Source: Pseudonocardia humida
GTDB lineage: Bacteria; Actinomycetota; Actinomycetes; Mycobacteriales; Pseudonocardiaceae
Assembly: GCF_023898865.1 (NCBI RefSeq)
Contig: NZ_JAGSOV010000037.1
Span: forward strand, 124,001 to 188,000
Length of the DNA stretch: 64,000 nt
Reading direction: 5' to 3'
The notes below the pieces were generated by a model. The model was not told the DNA's origin and did not search any database. It saw nothing but the letters and a program-made list of their open reading frames with translations. A program made the translations under genes and the position numbers. Below, one piece after another: positions 36,202 through 44,910 of this stretch. The number at the start of each line of letters is the position of its first letter. Position 1 is the stretch's first letter.

Positions 36202-36663
36202 GTGGACGATGCGGGTGGTGGCGCGGTCGACGGGGCGGCGGACGCGGCGGAGGTCGCGCGCGGTGCGGCGGCGGCGATGGAGCGGGCCGACCGGGCCGCA
36301 GAGGGCGCCGGGGTGCGGCTGCTGGATGTCGGCCCGGGGCGCGCCCGGGTGGCGATGACGGTGCGGGACCGGCACGTCAACGGGCACGGCATCTGCCACG
36401 GCGGCTACCTGTTCCTGCTGGCCGACGCGGCGCTGGCCTACGCGTCGAACAGCCACGGCGTGTCCGCGGTGGCCGCGGGCGCGGACATCGCGTTCCTGCG
36501 CCCGGTGCCGCACGGCGCCGAGCTGGTGGCCGAGGCGGTCGAGCGGGCGCTGGTCGGCCGGTCCGGGCTCTACGACGTCACCGTGCGGATGGGGGAGGCT
36601 CCGGTGGCCGAGTTCCGCGGCCGGACCCGCCAGGTGCCCGGACTGCCGCCGCCCCCGGCCTGA
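36202..36663 (+). CDS. PaaI-type acyl-CoA thioesterase
   Basis: 153 aa from GTG 36202. The hot-dog fold signature HVNGHGICHGGYLFLLADAA matches the hydroxyphenylacetyl-CoA thioesterase PaaI, followed by the strand ADIAFLRPVPHGAELVAEAV. In the phenylacetate pathway PaaI releases CoA from dead-end intermediates; no other paa gene is in the window. Absence of an RBS suggests a leaderless or very short-leader mRNA. Confidence 0.9.
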   Translation: MDDAGGGAVDGAADAAEVARGAAAAMERADRAAEGAGVRLLDVGPGRARVAMTVRDRHVNGHGICHGGYLFLLADAALAYASNSHGVSAVAAGADIAFLRPVPHGAELVAEAVERALVGRSGLYDVTVRMGEAPVAEFRGRTRQVPGLPPPPA

Positions 36664-36694
36664 GGTGCTCGGCCGGGGGCGGTGGCGCTCGCGG

Positions 36695-36787
36695 TCAGCG
36701 GCCGGTCGGCCGGCTCGGTCGCGGCTGGGCCGGGCGGCCGTTGCCGGTGCACCCCGCCGCCGTGGCGGCTCTCCTCGTCGTGCTCAT
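36695..36787 (-). CDS. Possible 30-aa peptide downstream of the propeller operon
   Basis: A short frame starts at ATG 36787 behind GGGGAGAG and runs to TGA at 36695. The product is Ala/Arg/Pro/Gly-rich with one Cys (TAAGCTGNGRPAQP). It lies after the hairpin at 36814-36838 that follows the membrane/propeller gene. Its RBS is good, but the length and composition are weak evidence for a real gene. Confidence 0.25.
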   Translation of the reverse strand: MSTTRRAATAAGCTGNGRPAQPRPSRPTGR

Positions 36788-36813
36788 CTCTCCCCGTCCC
36801 TTCCTGTCTCACG

Positions 36814-36838
36814 CCGCGCCGCCCGGGTGGCGGCGCGG
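36814..36838 (-). terminator. 10-bp GC stem after the membrane/propeller gene
   Basis: CCGCGCCGCC (36814-36823), loop CGGGT, GGCGGCGCGG (36829-36838) form a perfect hairpin immediately after the propeller stop codon. It may end or attenuate the four-gene operon. Confidence 0.6.
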
Positions 36839-39481
36839 TCACTGGTCGGCGGTGGTGTCCATGATCAGGACTTCGCCGCTGTCGACGCAGGTCACGTAGG
36901 CGACGCGCCCGGTCGGGTGGGGCGCGACGCTGGTCGGCCCGGCGCAGACCGGGATCGTCGCGGTGACGGCGCGCGCCGCGGTGTCGACGACCGACACGGT
37001 GTCGTCCTCGACGTTGGCGGTGTAGAGGTAGCGCCCGTCCGGCGCGTAGCCGACGTCCTGCGGGGTGCGCCCCACGGGGACCTCGGCCACGGCGGCGCCC
37101 GCCGCGTCGATGATCGTCACGCTGCCGGCGTCGTAGTTGGCCACCGCGGTCTGCCCGTCGCCCACCGCGGCGCTCTGCGGGCTGGTGCCGACCGGGATCG
37201 TGGCCACCGGTGTCGCGCTCGCCGTGTCGAGCACGCTGACCACGTTCGACTCGTGGCTCGCCACGTAGGCCCGGCTGCCGTCGGCGGAGAACGCCACCCC
37301 GTGCGGGCTGGCGGGCACCGGGATCGACGTCGTGACCGCGTTGGTGGCGGTGTCGACGACGTCGATGCGGGCGTCGTCGTGGCTGGGCACCCACAGCCGG
37401 CTGCCGTCGGGCGTCACGGCGGCGGCGAACGGCCGCTGCCCGACCGGGATCGTGGTCAGCAGGGTGTCGGTGGTGGTGTCGAGCACCGCGACCAGGCTGA
37501 CGGTGCGCGCGTCGTCGAAGACCGTGATGTAGGCGCGGCTGCTGTCGGGCGAGAACGCCACGAACCGCGGCGGCCCGGCCGGCACCGCGATCGTCGCGGT
37601 GACCTTGTCGAGGCTGGTGTCGAGCACCGAGACGAACCCGGCGGCGCGGTGCGCGATCAGCGCGGTCCGGCCGTCGGGGGCGACGGCGACGTCCCCCGGT
37701 GTGGCGCCGACCGGGACCACCGCGCGCACGGTCGGCACCGCGATGCTCGTGGCGATCGGTCCCACCGGGGCGGCCGGGACCTGGACGACCTCCGGCCGGC
37801 TCGGCGGGACGCCGACCGCGGCGGCCTGCCCGCCCGGTGAGGGCATCGGGCGCACGTCGACCAGCAGCACGCCCGCCACGGCCAGCGCGCCGAGCGCGGC
37901 GACGGTGCCCGCGGCGACGGGCAGCGCTCGGCGGACGGAGCCACGGCGCCGGGTCGGCGGTGCGGGCGGGTCGAACGGCGGCGGGGACGGCCGGTGGCCG
38001 TGCTCGTAGCGGGGGTCGAACAAGCCGTGGTCGTAGCGGGCCCGTTCGCGGCGGGCGGCCGCGGCGGGCGGCAGGCCCGGGGTCGGGCCGGGCCTGCCGA
38101 AGTGCGGGGCGGGACGGCCGGGCTCCGGCGACGGCCTGGCGGCCGGGTGGCCCGGTGGGAGCAGGCGGTCGGCGGGTGGCGGCACGACCCGGTCGGTGGG
38201 CGGGGCCGGCGGGACGATCCGGTCGGTGGGCGGGGTCGGCGGCACCACTCGGTCGGTGGGCCCGGCGGGCACCGAGCCGGGCCGGATCCGCTCCGTGGCC
38301 GGCGCCGGGCGGGCGCCGGGCACGGTGACCCGCGGGCTGGTCGGGTCGGCCGGGGCGGCGTCGGCGCCCGGGCGGCCGGTGGCCTGCGGGGTCGGGCCGC
38401 CGACCGGGGTCCGCGGGCCGGCCGGGTGCGGGGTGGGCGGGCGGGCCGAAGCGCGGGAGCCGGTGCCGGCGCCGGTGGGCCTCGACATCGCCGCGACCGG
38501 CTCGGCCGGCACCGCCACCGACGGGTGCCCGCCGGTGCGCTGGGCCGGCACCGAGACCCGGGGCTCCGGCCCCGGGCCGGAGGACAGCACCGTGCCCTCG
38601 ACGGTTCCCGGGCTGGAGTAGTGGGACACGGTCCGTCCCAGGTCGACCGCCCCCGTCGGCACGACGACCGGGACGCGGGCGTCCACGCCGTGCGCGAGCT
38701 GCCCGATCCGCACCCGCACCTCGAGGTCGATGTGCGGGATGCCGCGGTAGGTGCGCACTCCCTCCAGGTCGGGCCGGTGCGCCGCGGAGACGAACCGGTC
38801 GGAGCGCCGGTACACCGGCGGTCCGAACGGGTCGCGCAGCCGCTCGTCGGTGGCCTGGCGGGGCAGCGGGTAGGTCGTGGGGAAGCGCAGCGAGTTGCTC
38901 AGCGCCCGGGTGCGCAGCCTCGGCGTCACCAGCAGCAGGAAGCTGACCGTGGCGCACAGGGTGAAGAAGTAGATCGCGAAGGCCGCGGTGGCGATGGTGA
39001 ACTCGGTGAGCGTGAGCAGCGTGCAGGCCGCGCTGAACATGCCCGCGGTGTAGGCGCCGTGCGACTCCGACTCCGGCTCCCGGTAGGCCTTGACGATGGT
39101 GGGGACGCCGGCCAGCGCGTCGACGGCGATGCTCAGCACGATCGCCACCAGCCCGGACGCGGTGAGCTGCCAGGCCACCAGGGTGACCAGCGAGAACACC
39201 CCGCAGGTGATGTCGAGCCTGCTGAACTCCCAGTAGGCGCCGCCGACGAAGGAGGCCAGGAAGATCAGGCTCGGGATCAGGGCCACGGTCAGGGTGAGCA
39301 GCGCCGGCATCCCGACGCCCTCGGAGAGCTGCCCGAAGAAGGCCAGCCATGCGGTGACGGCCCACAGCCCCCAGGACACCCGGTTCGGCCGGGCCTGCCC
39401 GCGCACGGTGGCCATGACGTAGCCGATGCCGGCCAGGAAGTTGACCGCCACGCCGAGCCAGATGAACTGCTCGCTGATCAT
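36839..39481 (-). CDS. Polytopic membrane domain fused to an extracytoplasmic YncE-like beta-propeller
   Basis: 880 aa in three parts. Residues 1 to about 190 hold six to seven spans, with a PQ-loop or PnuC-like segment (GQARPNRVSWGLWAVTAWLA). About 190-540 is a Pro/Arg/Thr-rich linker with three repeats of PTDR(V/I)VPP. A single span near 555-575 (VAAGTVAALGALAVAGVLLV) leads to a seven-bladed YVTN/YncE propeller (blades of the type TIPVGxxPxxxAVxPDGxxxYV; VAVLDTTTDTLLTTIPVGQ). The C-terminal blade has a Cys pair (PVCAGPTSVA, VTCVDSG). It lies 12 bp after the Hdc-like gene. Transport plus ligand or cofactor binding is plausible; the function is unknown. Confidence 0.8.
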   Translation of the reverse strand: MISEQFIWLGVAVNFLAGIGYVMATVRGQARPNRVSWGLWAVTAWLAFFGQLSEGVGMPALLTLTVALIPSLIFLASFVGGAYWEFSRLDITCGVFSLVTLVAWQLTASGLVAIVLSIAVDALAGVPTIVKAYREPESESHGAYTAGMFSAACTLLTLTEFTIATAAFAIYFFTLCATVSFLLLVTPRLRTRALSNSLRFPTTYPLPRQATDERLRDPFGPPVYRRSDRFVSAAHRPDLEGVRTYRGIPHIDLEVRVRIGQLAHGVDARVPVVVPTGAVDLGRTVSHYSSPGTVEGTVLSSGPGPEPRVSVPAQRTGGHPSVAVPAEPVAAMSRPTGAGTGSRASARPPTPHPAGPRTPVGGPTPQATGRPGADAAPADPTSPRVTVPGARPAPATERIRPGSVPAGPTDRVVPPTPPTDRIVPPAPPTDRVVPPPADRLLPPGHPAARPSPEPGRPAPHFGRPGPTPGLPPAAAARRERARYDHGLFDPRYEHGHRPSPPPFDPPAPPTRRRGSVRRALPVAAGTVAALGALAVAGVLLVDVRPMPSPGGQAAAVGVPPSRPEVVQVPAAPVGPIATSIAVPTVRAVVPVGATPGDVAVAPDGRTALIAHRAAGFVSVLDTSLDKVTATIAVPAGPPRFVAFSPDSSRAYITVFDDARTVSLVAVLDTTTDTLLTTIPVGQRPFAAAVTPDGSRLWVPSHDDARIDVVDTATNAVTTSIPVPASPHGVAFSADGSRAYVASHESNVVSVLDTASATPVATIPVGTSPQSAAVGDGQTAVANYDAGSVTIIDAAGAAVAEVPVGRTPQDVGYAPDGRYLYTANVEDDTVSVVDTAARAVTATIPVCAGPTSVAPHPTGRVAYVTCVDSGEVLIMDTTADQ

Positions 39482-39493
39482 CGTCGTCCCCGT

Positions 39494-40744
39494 TCAGCCG
39501 ACCGGTGGGAGACCGGTGTGCGGCGCGGCCGGCCAGCCGACGTGCTCGACGCGCTGGCGCTGCCACCAGCGCCGGCGCGCGGCGCGCGCCGGGGCGGCGG
39601 GCTGGTACTCGTTGCGCTGCTCGGCCACCAGCTCGTCGACGAACCGGTCGATGACCTCGGTGGTCACCCCCGGGACGCAGACGATGTGGCTCCACTCGCC
39701 GTGGGTGGCCAGCGCCCAGCGCTGGATCATGGCCGGGCTCGGCGCCTTCATGACCACGGTGAAGGCGTGCTTGTGCCGCCACGCCGCCCAGCCGGCCTCG
39801 GTCAGCCTGCGCACGGTGTGCGCGGCCACCGCCCGCGCCCGCTCGGCGCGGCGCTGGTGGTCGGGCCGGTCCAGGGAGCGCAGCGCCCACCACAGCTGCA
39901 GCACCGTGTGCCCCGAGCGGGAGCCGGCGATGGTCGCGTCGACCCCGCCGATGTAGCTGACGTTGCGGGCCACCCGGTCGCGGTGGCGGCGCCGGGTGAT
40001 CAGCACGCCGCACGGCTCCGGCGTGGCCAGGAACTTGTGCCCGCTGATGGTCAGGCTGTCGACGTGGCCGACCTCGCTGAGGTTGACGCTGGGGTGGGTG
40101 CCGTGCAGCAGGACCAGCGGGATGCCGGTCAGCGCGGCGTCGACGTGGACGTAGCGGCGGTCGTCGGGGATGCCGACCCGGTCGAGCGAGACCTTGATCG
40201 CGGCCACGTTGTCGACGGCCTCGGTCATCGTGGTGCCCACCGTGGCCACCACGATGGCCGGGCGGTGGCGGTGGGTGTTCACCCGCTCGGCCAGCTCCTG
40301 GTAGTCCAGCTCGCCGCCGTTGCGGGTGGGCACCCGAACCGCGGGCAGGCCCAGCAGGTGCGCGGCCTTGGCCACGCTGTAGTGCGCCGTCTCGGCGAAG
40401 TAGACGACCCCGTTGGGCAGCGCGGTGCGGGCCAGGTAGAGCCCGTAGAGGTTGCCCTCGGTGCCGCCGGTGGTCACGCAGCCCCAGCGGTCCTGGCGGG
40501 GGGCCTGGAACCACTCGGCGAGGATCCCGACGACCTCGCGCTCGAGGTCCTTGACGTTGCGGTGCTCCAGCCCGGGCACCGTCGGATCGCCGATGTTGTT
40601 CAGCGTGCCCGGCGACAGCGGCGCGATGAGCGAGAAGTCGATGTCGGTGGCGGCCGGGAACCCGATCGGGGTGACCGGCGGCAGCATCCGCGCCGCCACC
40701 GCCTTCAAGGTCGGCTTGAGCTGCTCGGCGCGATCTCGACTCAT
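39494..40744 (-). CDS. PLP-dependent histidine decarboxylase-like enzyme
   Basis: 416 aa, fold type I group II decarboxylase. Motifs: CVTTGGTEGNLYGLYLARTA, FAETAHYSVAKAA (His stacking on PLP), VHVDAALTG (Asp for the pyridine N), SGHKFLATPEPCG with the Schiff-base Lys237, and GSRSGHTVLQLWWALRS as in bacterial Hdc. It is expected to decarboxylate histidine or a related amino acid to an amine. The C-terminal 50 residues are Arg/Trp-rich and family-atypical. It sits inside a four-gene operon of otherwise unfamiliar proteins. Confidence 0.82.
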   Translation of the reverse strand: MSRDRAEQLKPTLKAVAARMLPPVTPIGFPAATDIDFSLIAPLSPGTLNNIGDPTVPGLEHRNVKDLEREVVGILAEWFQAPRQDRWGCVTTGGTEGNLYGLYLARTALPNGVVYFAETAHYSVAKAAHLLGLPAVRVPTRNGGELDYQELAERVNTHRHRPAIVVATVGTTMTEAVDNVAAIKVSLDRVGIPDDRRYVHVDAALTGIPLVLLHGTHPSVNLSEVGHVDSLTISGHKFLATPEPCGVLITRRRHRDRVARNVSYIGGVDATIAGSRSGHTVLQLWWALRSLDRPDHQRRAERARAVAAHTVRRLTEAGWAAWRHKHAFTVVMKAPSPAMIQRWALATHGEWSHIVCVPGVTTEVIDRFVDELVAEQRNEYQPAAPARAARRRWWQRQRVEHVGWPAAPHTGLPPVG

Positions 40745-40817
40745 CGCACTGCCTCGCAGGGCTCGGCCGACGCTTCGCCGGGACGCTGTGCCATCGATTC
40801 GCTCGCGAGCTCGCTCA
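40742..40817. repeat. 76-bp stop-to-start intercistronic repeat, copy 2
   Basis: It spans from the stop codon of the preceding gene (40817-40815) to the start codon of the Hdc-like gene (40744-40742). Length is identical to copy 1 at 28667-28742 and sequence is about 82% identical, with the 22 bp nearest the stop unchanged. As both codons lie inside the repeat, it may have moved as a unit that keeps the operon in working order. Confidence 0.8.
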
Positions 40818-41432
40818 TGCCGCCACCGCCGGCGGCAGCTGGAGCCGGTACCGGCGTTGCTCGTCGTCGGGTCTGGTCGCCGGGACCACGAAGCGGGGGC
40901 TGAGCAGCCCGGCGGTGCTCAGCTCCGCGCAGTGCCGGGCGACGCCGCGGGCGTGCGCCAGCCCGGCGCGCCGGGCCAGGTCGGGCTGCCACGCCGGGGC
41001 GGTGGCCACGGTCAGCGAGTCGAGCTCGACGAACTCCAGCAGCGCCTGCGCGGCCTGCAGCCTGCGCCCGCCGGGGAAGCGGTCCCAGACGCGGACCAGC
41101 CAGGCCTGGCAGAACTCGGTGGGCGAGAGGTCGGCCAGCGGGTGGCACACGTCGCGGACCTCCAGCGCGGCCGCGATCTCGACGTCGCCGATGACGAACG
41201 CCCCCACCGGCGTGCGGACGTCCAACGTGCCCCCGGTGACCGTGCAGACCCATCCCGCGCTCTCGTCGAGGGTGGCGGCGACCCGCTGGTGCGGGAGCAC
41301 GACGGTACCGAGGCGCTGCACGTACAAGGGGCGGCCGCAGGCGGTCTGCGGGTCGCGCAGCGGGGTGCGGGCGAGGTGGCGCAGGACGCAGGGGTTGGGT
41401 CGGGGGAGGTCAAGGCTGGGCAGCGTGATCAC
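40815..41432 (-). CDS. Hypothetical protein of the Hdc operon
   Basis: About 205 aa from GTG 41432, chosen because GGAG lies 6 bp upstream; a GTG at 41447 in frame lacks an RBS. The first half is beta-rich (LYVQRLGTVVLPHQRVAATL, GWVCTVTGGTLDVRTPVGAF, VIGDVEIAAALEV), cupin- or cNMP-fold-like. The second half is helical with a possible winged-helix arrangement (LARRAGLAHARGVARHCAEL then LSTAGLLSP). A Crp-like regulator is possible, but I cannot place it in a family. Confidence 0.55.
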   Translation of the reverse strand: MITLPSLDLPRPNPCVLRHLARTPLRDPQTACGRPLYVQRLGTVVLPHQRVAATLDESAGWVCTVTGGTLDVRTPVGAFVIGDVEIAAALEVRDVCHPLADLSPTEFCQAWLVRVWDRFPGGRRLQAAQALLEFVELDSLTVATAPAWQPDLARRAGLAHARGVARHCAELSTAGLLSPRFVVPATRPDDEQRRYRLQLPPAVAA

Positions 41433-41617
41433 GTCGGCTCCATCCACCGAGTCGGGCGTGGGGCAGGGGCACCGGCGGGTGCGGGGGGGGACGGCGGACC
41501 GTTCGGCCCGTCCGGGGAGGGGCGCGCTAGGGGCGGCGGCGCCGGGCGGACGGACGGGGTCGGGGGTGGCGGGGCGCGGGAGCGTGGGGTCTGCGCCGGC
41601 TGCTCGGGGTCAGCACG

Positions 41618-42421
41618 TCACGCTCCTTGCCGGTCGGCGTTCTGGGTGCTCGTCCGCGGGGGTTCGACCAGCGGTGCCGTGCGCGACTCCCCGCGACCGC
41701 GCCGGAAGAGGTGCACCAGTTGGCGGGGCAGCCGCTGCTCGGTGTCCGGTTCGGCGTCGACCGGCCGGCGCGGGTCGGTCGCCGTCAGCACGCGGCGCTG
41801 GTGCAGCAGCCGGACCAGCGCGGTGTCCAGGTCGGCCGCCCGCTGGTCGCGCGGGCGGTCCAGGGTGCGGACCGGGGCCGCCAGCTCCAGGACGTACCCG
41901 GTGAACCACTCCTCGACGGTGGCGACGGACCGCCCGCCCGCGGCGGGCAGCCGGAACGCCCCGCGCGTGCGCAGGCCCGCGTCGCCGGGGGCGTCCGGGT
42001 CGGGGTCCAGGACGGTGGACGTGGTGCGGTCGCGGATCGCGCCGGCGCGGTGCAGCGTGCGGGGGAGGGGTTGTTCGGTGCGGGTCAGCACGTCGCGGGC
42101 CCATCCGGGCAGCAACCGCAGGTCGACCACCGCCGTCGCGTGGCAGAGGGGCACCTGCTCGCCGTCGAACGTGGTGACCAGCGACACGACGCGGTACTGC
42201 CGGTCGCCGTGGCGGCGGGTGAGCAGGTCGGTGACGGTGACCGGCCGGCCGCCGAGCCAGCGCTGCAGCAGCGCGGTGGTGAGCGAGGTGGGGCGGTCGA
42301 GGTAGCGGGTGAACGGTTCCCAGATGCGCTGCGGGTGCTCGGGCGGCAGCTCCAGCAGGGCGACGCGGCGGGCGAGTTCGCTGTCGGACGGCTCGTGGGC
42401 GAGCGGGGCGGGGTCGATCAT
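41618..42421 (-). CDS. Chorismate-lyase-like (UbiC-fold) protein
   Basis: 267 aa from ATG 42421. The central part (LTTALLQRWLGGRPVTVTDL, YRVVSLVTTFDGEQVPLCHA, TAVVDLRLLPGWARDVLT, TEQPLPRTLHRAG) resembles the UbiC chorismate pyruvate-lyase fold, in which a product-binding Arg follows the A-x-(T/V)-V-(I/V) strand. The C-terminal 60 residues are charged and probably disordered. It is the first gene of the four-gene minus-strand operon. An enzymatic role in forming a 4-hydroxybenzoate-type building block, or a ligand-binding role, is inference. Confidence 0.5.
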   Translation of the reverse strand: MIDPAPLAHEPSDSELARRVALLELPPEHPQRIWEPFTRYLDRPTSLTTALLQRWLGGRPVTVTDLLTRRHGDRQYRVVSLVTTFDGEQVPLCHATAVVDLRLLPGWARDVLTRTEQPLPRTLHRAGAIRDRTTSTVLDPDPDAPGDAGLRTRGAFRLPAAGGRSVATVEEWFTGYVLELAAPVRTLDRPRDQRAADLDTALVRLLHQRRVLTATDPRRPVDAEPDTEQRLPRQLVHLFRRGRGESRTAPLVEPPRTSTQNADRQGA

Positions 42422-43020
42422 CGCGTGCGCTCCGTTCCGACAGGGCGGGGTCGCCGCGCGGAGCGCGACGGACCGTGTGCCAATCCTCAGCGAAGTTGGC
42501 AGGAGGATCATAAACTGAGATGAACCGAGTGTGTCAACCGTACGTGAGGAGGTGGGGGCGGTATGTGTCGGTTAGCAGTGCGTACTGTCGCCGTGCCGCT
42601 CTGCATCCCCGCAGTTCAACGAGGTAGCCGCAGGTAGCATGCACAGTGTGCGGACTCGAGCGCGTCAACGCTCGTTCACCAGGTCGTCAACCGATGGACC
42701 ATGGCAGCCGGAGGGCCATGAACTGAAATGCAGAGTCACGGTGCAAGTGCATGGGACAATGGCGGCTCCGGCCAGGGGACGGCGGGTCCGCCGCTCGGGC
42801 CCACGACCGCGCATGGGTGGCTGCTCCGGGCACCCACCGGCGGATTCTCCCGCCATGATCGTCGTTGCCTGCATCTGCGAATGCAGGCGCACAGTATGTT
42901 GATCTACTAGACCGAATGCCGAGTTATTCGGGACTGGCGCATGGATAGTTGTCCCTTATCATTGCGTGGGCGGGGGTGGCCGCGGGAACAACGGCGTGAT
43001 CAACGTTTCCGGAGGGCAAG
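42422..43020. other. 600-bp divergent regulatory region with lowered GC
   Basis: This spacer separates the UbiC-like/Hdc operon from the ImmA/IrrE gene. It is clearly AT-richer than the flanks. Contents: a minus-strand promoter candidate at 42507-42537, a perfect 8-bp stem-loop at 42867-42888 (GCCTGCAT, six bases, ATGCAGGC), and an AT-rich stretch at 42895-42965. Short frames in it (for example 42639-42902) lack ribosome sites and coding bias. Confidence 0.6.
42507..42537 (-). promoter_or_regulatory. Candidate promoter of the UbiC-like/Hdc operon
   Basis: On the minus strand, TTGACA (42537-42532) is followed after 19 bases by TATGAT (42512-42507), or after 17 by TTTATG. The UbiC-like start is about 86 bp further on. 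Hexamers are close to consensus, but the spacing is slightly long. Confidence 0.5.
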
Positions 43021-43605
43021 ATGATCACACGGGGCGGACCGGGCGCATTCGCCCGGAGTACTCGGCGGATACTGGCGCAGCGCGCCCGCCCGACGCCCCC
43101 CTCCTGGCCCGATCTCCTCGACCGGAGCGCTCAGACACTGGCCGGCCTGGGTGTGCGGGCCCGGTCACCCTTTGATCTCGAGAGGTTTCTGGGCGAACTG
43201 GTGCAATTGCGTGGTGGGCGTGAAATCGTGCTCACCCCCATTTCGGTGCGGTCCGGTGCGGCCACCGTCTGCGGCTACTGCCTGACCATGGCCGACCGGG
43301 ACCACGTCTACTACGCCCAGTCCCGCAGCCGCCTGCACCGCACGCACAACGCCGTCCACGAGTTGGCGCACCTCCTGCTCGGGCACGGCTCCGTCGCGCC
43401 GCTGGCGGTGGCGGGCCCCCCCACCGACCGGCGCCGGGCCTGGCTCGGCATCGCCGAGGCCGGCTACTCCGAGCACTGCGAGGACGAGGCCGACGCGGCC
43501 GCGGCCATCCTGCTCGGCAGCTGGCACGAGACGGCCCCGCGCACCTGGGCCGCGCACTCCGCGCTCAGCCGCGGGGCGGCCCGCCTCGCCGACGCCTACG
43601 CCTGA
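43021..43605 (+). CDS. ImmA/IrrE-family metallo-endopeptidase
   Basis: 194 aa from ATG 43021 with GGAGGG upstream. The zinc site is HNAVHELAHLLLGHG (His113, Glu114, His117) with a downstream acidic ligand in SEHCEDEADAAAAILLG. In characterised members (ImmA, IrrE/PprI) the peptidase cleaves an XRE-type repressor. An EspR-like regulator of XRE fold is encoded 1.3 kb away, and a MAB_1171c-type membrane protein follows, so a signal-controlled cleavage circuit is plausible. Confidence 0.88.
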   Translation: MITRGGPGAFARSTRRILAQRARPTPPSWPDLLDRSAQTLAGLGVRARSPFDLERFLGELVQLRGGREIVLTPISVRSGAATVCGYCLTMADRDHVYYAQSRSRLHRTHNAVHELAHLLLGHGSVAPLAVAGPPTDRRRAWLGIAEAGYSEHCEDEADAAAAILLGSWHETAPRTWAAHSALSRGAARLADAYA

Positions 43606-43659
43606 CCGGCCGGGACACCTGATGACGTCGGACGGACCGGAACCCCGGCGGGCCGAGCG

Positions 43660-44871
43660 GTGATGTGGCCGACGGTCGTCGCCGCCGCGCTGCTGCTCGC
43701 CGCCGGGCTGCCCCGCCTGGTCTGGGGCTCGCCGTCGCAGCGCGCACTGGCCACCGCGCTCTGCAGCTGCGCCGTGGTGCTGCTGCTGGAGCTGGACGAG
43801 GTGGAGGACCTGCTCGGCCCGGCCGGGTTGGCCGGCCCCGCCACGCTCGCGCAGTGCCTCTACGTGACACTGGCCGCCGCGGCCGCGTTCGGCATGGCCC
43901 GGCAGGTCTCGCCGACACCACTGCGGCCGCGGGTGTCCGCGGCCGTGATCGGCGTGCCGATCGGCGTCCTGCAGTGCGCCCTGTTCGCGGTGTCCGGGCT
44001 GCCCGGCGCTCCCCCGACGCACGCCCAGTTCCCCGAGCACGTCCACGACCCCGCGGTCCTCGGGCTGTGGGCGGTCACCGCGGCCGGTCCGGTCGCCGCG
44101 GCGGCGGTGCTGCTGCCGGTGCTGCGCGCCTTCGGGCCCGGCCTCGACCGCCTGCGCGGGCGGGTCGCCGTGGCCTGCACGTTCGCCGGCCTGGTCCTGG
44201 TGGCCTTCGCCGGGGCCACCATGGCGGCCCAGCTGGTGGTGGCCGCGGTCGGGCTGCCCGGCGTCGAGCGGCTCGGCGCGGCGGGCGCCCCGCTGGCGCC
44301 GACGGGCCTGGCCGTCATCGCGGCGGGTGTGCTCGCCGGGCGCGTGCTGGCGGTGGTGCAGGCGATCCGCGGCTGGGTCGGGGCCCACCTCGCGCTGCGC
44401 CGGCTCGACGGGCTCGCCCGCGAGCTGGGGGCGGCGGTGCCGGAGTGGGGGGTGACGACGGTCGAGCACCGGTGGGCGGTGCGCAAGCCGGCCGGGCAGC
44501 TCTACCGCAGGGTCATCGCCATCCGCGACGCGTCCTGGACCCTGTTCGGGGTGGTCGAGGGCGGGTTCGCGATGGAGTGCGCGGACGGCTTCGCGCGCTC
44601 GCGGCGCGGCTCCCTCGGCGAGCAGGCGGTGGCCGTGCTGGCCGAGGCCTGCTGGCTGCGCTACGCGATCGAGGCGAGGGCCCGCGGCGCCCGCCCGCCG
44701 GGCCCGGGTGCGGCGCACTTCCCGGAACGCGTACCCGAGCCGCCGGGATCGCTGTCCGAGGAAGCCGATTTCCTGGTCGCGGTGGCGCGCGCCTGGCGCG
44801 ACCCGCTCATCGACGAGTTCCTCGCCGAGTGCTTCCCCGACGACTGCCGTCGCCAGCTGCGCACCGCGTAG
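43660..44871 (+). CDS. MAB_1171c-family putative membrane transporter (DUF6545)
   Basis: 403 aa; GTG 43660 or the adjacent ATG 43663 could start it. The N-terminal 240 residues contain seven predicted spans (for example VVAAALLLAAGLPRLVW; LVLVAFAGATMAAQLVVAAV). The C-terminal cytoplasmic part (LARELGAAVPEWGVTTVEHR, LYRRVIAIRDASWTLFG, PPGSLSEEADFLVAVARAWR) matches the DUF6545 region of MAB_1171c-type proteins. These are commonly encoded next to ImmA/IrrE peptidases and XRE regulators, as here. Confidence 0.85.
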   Translation: MMWPTVVAAALLLAAGLPRLVWGSPSQRALATALCSCAVVLLLELDEVEDLLGPAGLAGPATLAQCLYVTLAAAAAFGMARQVSPTPLRPRVSAAVIGVPIGVLQCALFAVSGLPGAPPTHAQFPEHVHDPAVLGLWAVTAAGPVAAAAVLLPVLRAFGPGLDRLRGRVAVACTFAGLVLVAFAGATMAAQLVVAAVGLPGVERLGAAGAPLAPTGLAVIAAGVLAGRVLAVVQAIRGWVGAHLALRRLDGLARELGAAVPEWGVTTVEHRWAVRKPAGQLYRRVIAIRDASWTLFGVVEGGFAMECADGFARSRRGSLGEQAVAVLAEACWLRYAIEARARGARPPGPGAAHFPERVPEPPGSLSEEADFLVAVARAWRDPLIDEFLAECFPDDCRRQLRTA

Positions 44872-44910
44872 CCGGGTCCTTCACCCCGGCGGAAAGGGGA
44901 CCGCGACGGG

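Noticed and set aside
42639..42902. Possible 87-aa gene in the divergent spacer
   Set aside because: No RBS, no coding bias at third positions, and it covers a perfect stem-loop; better read as regulatory DNA.
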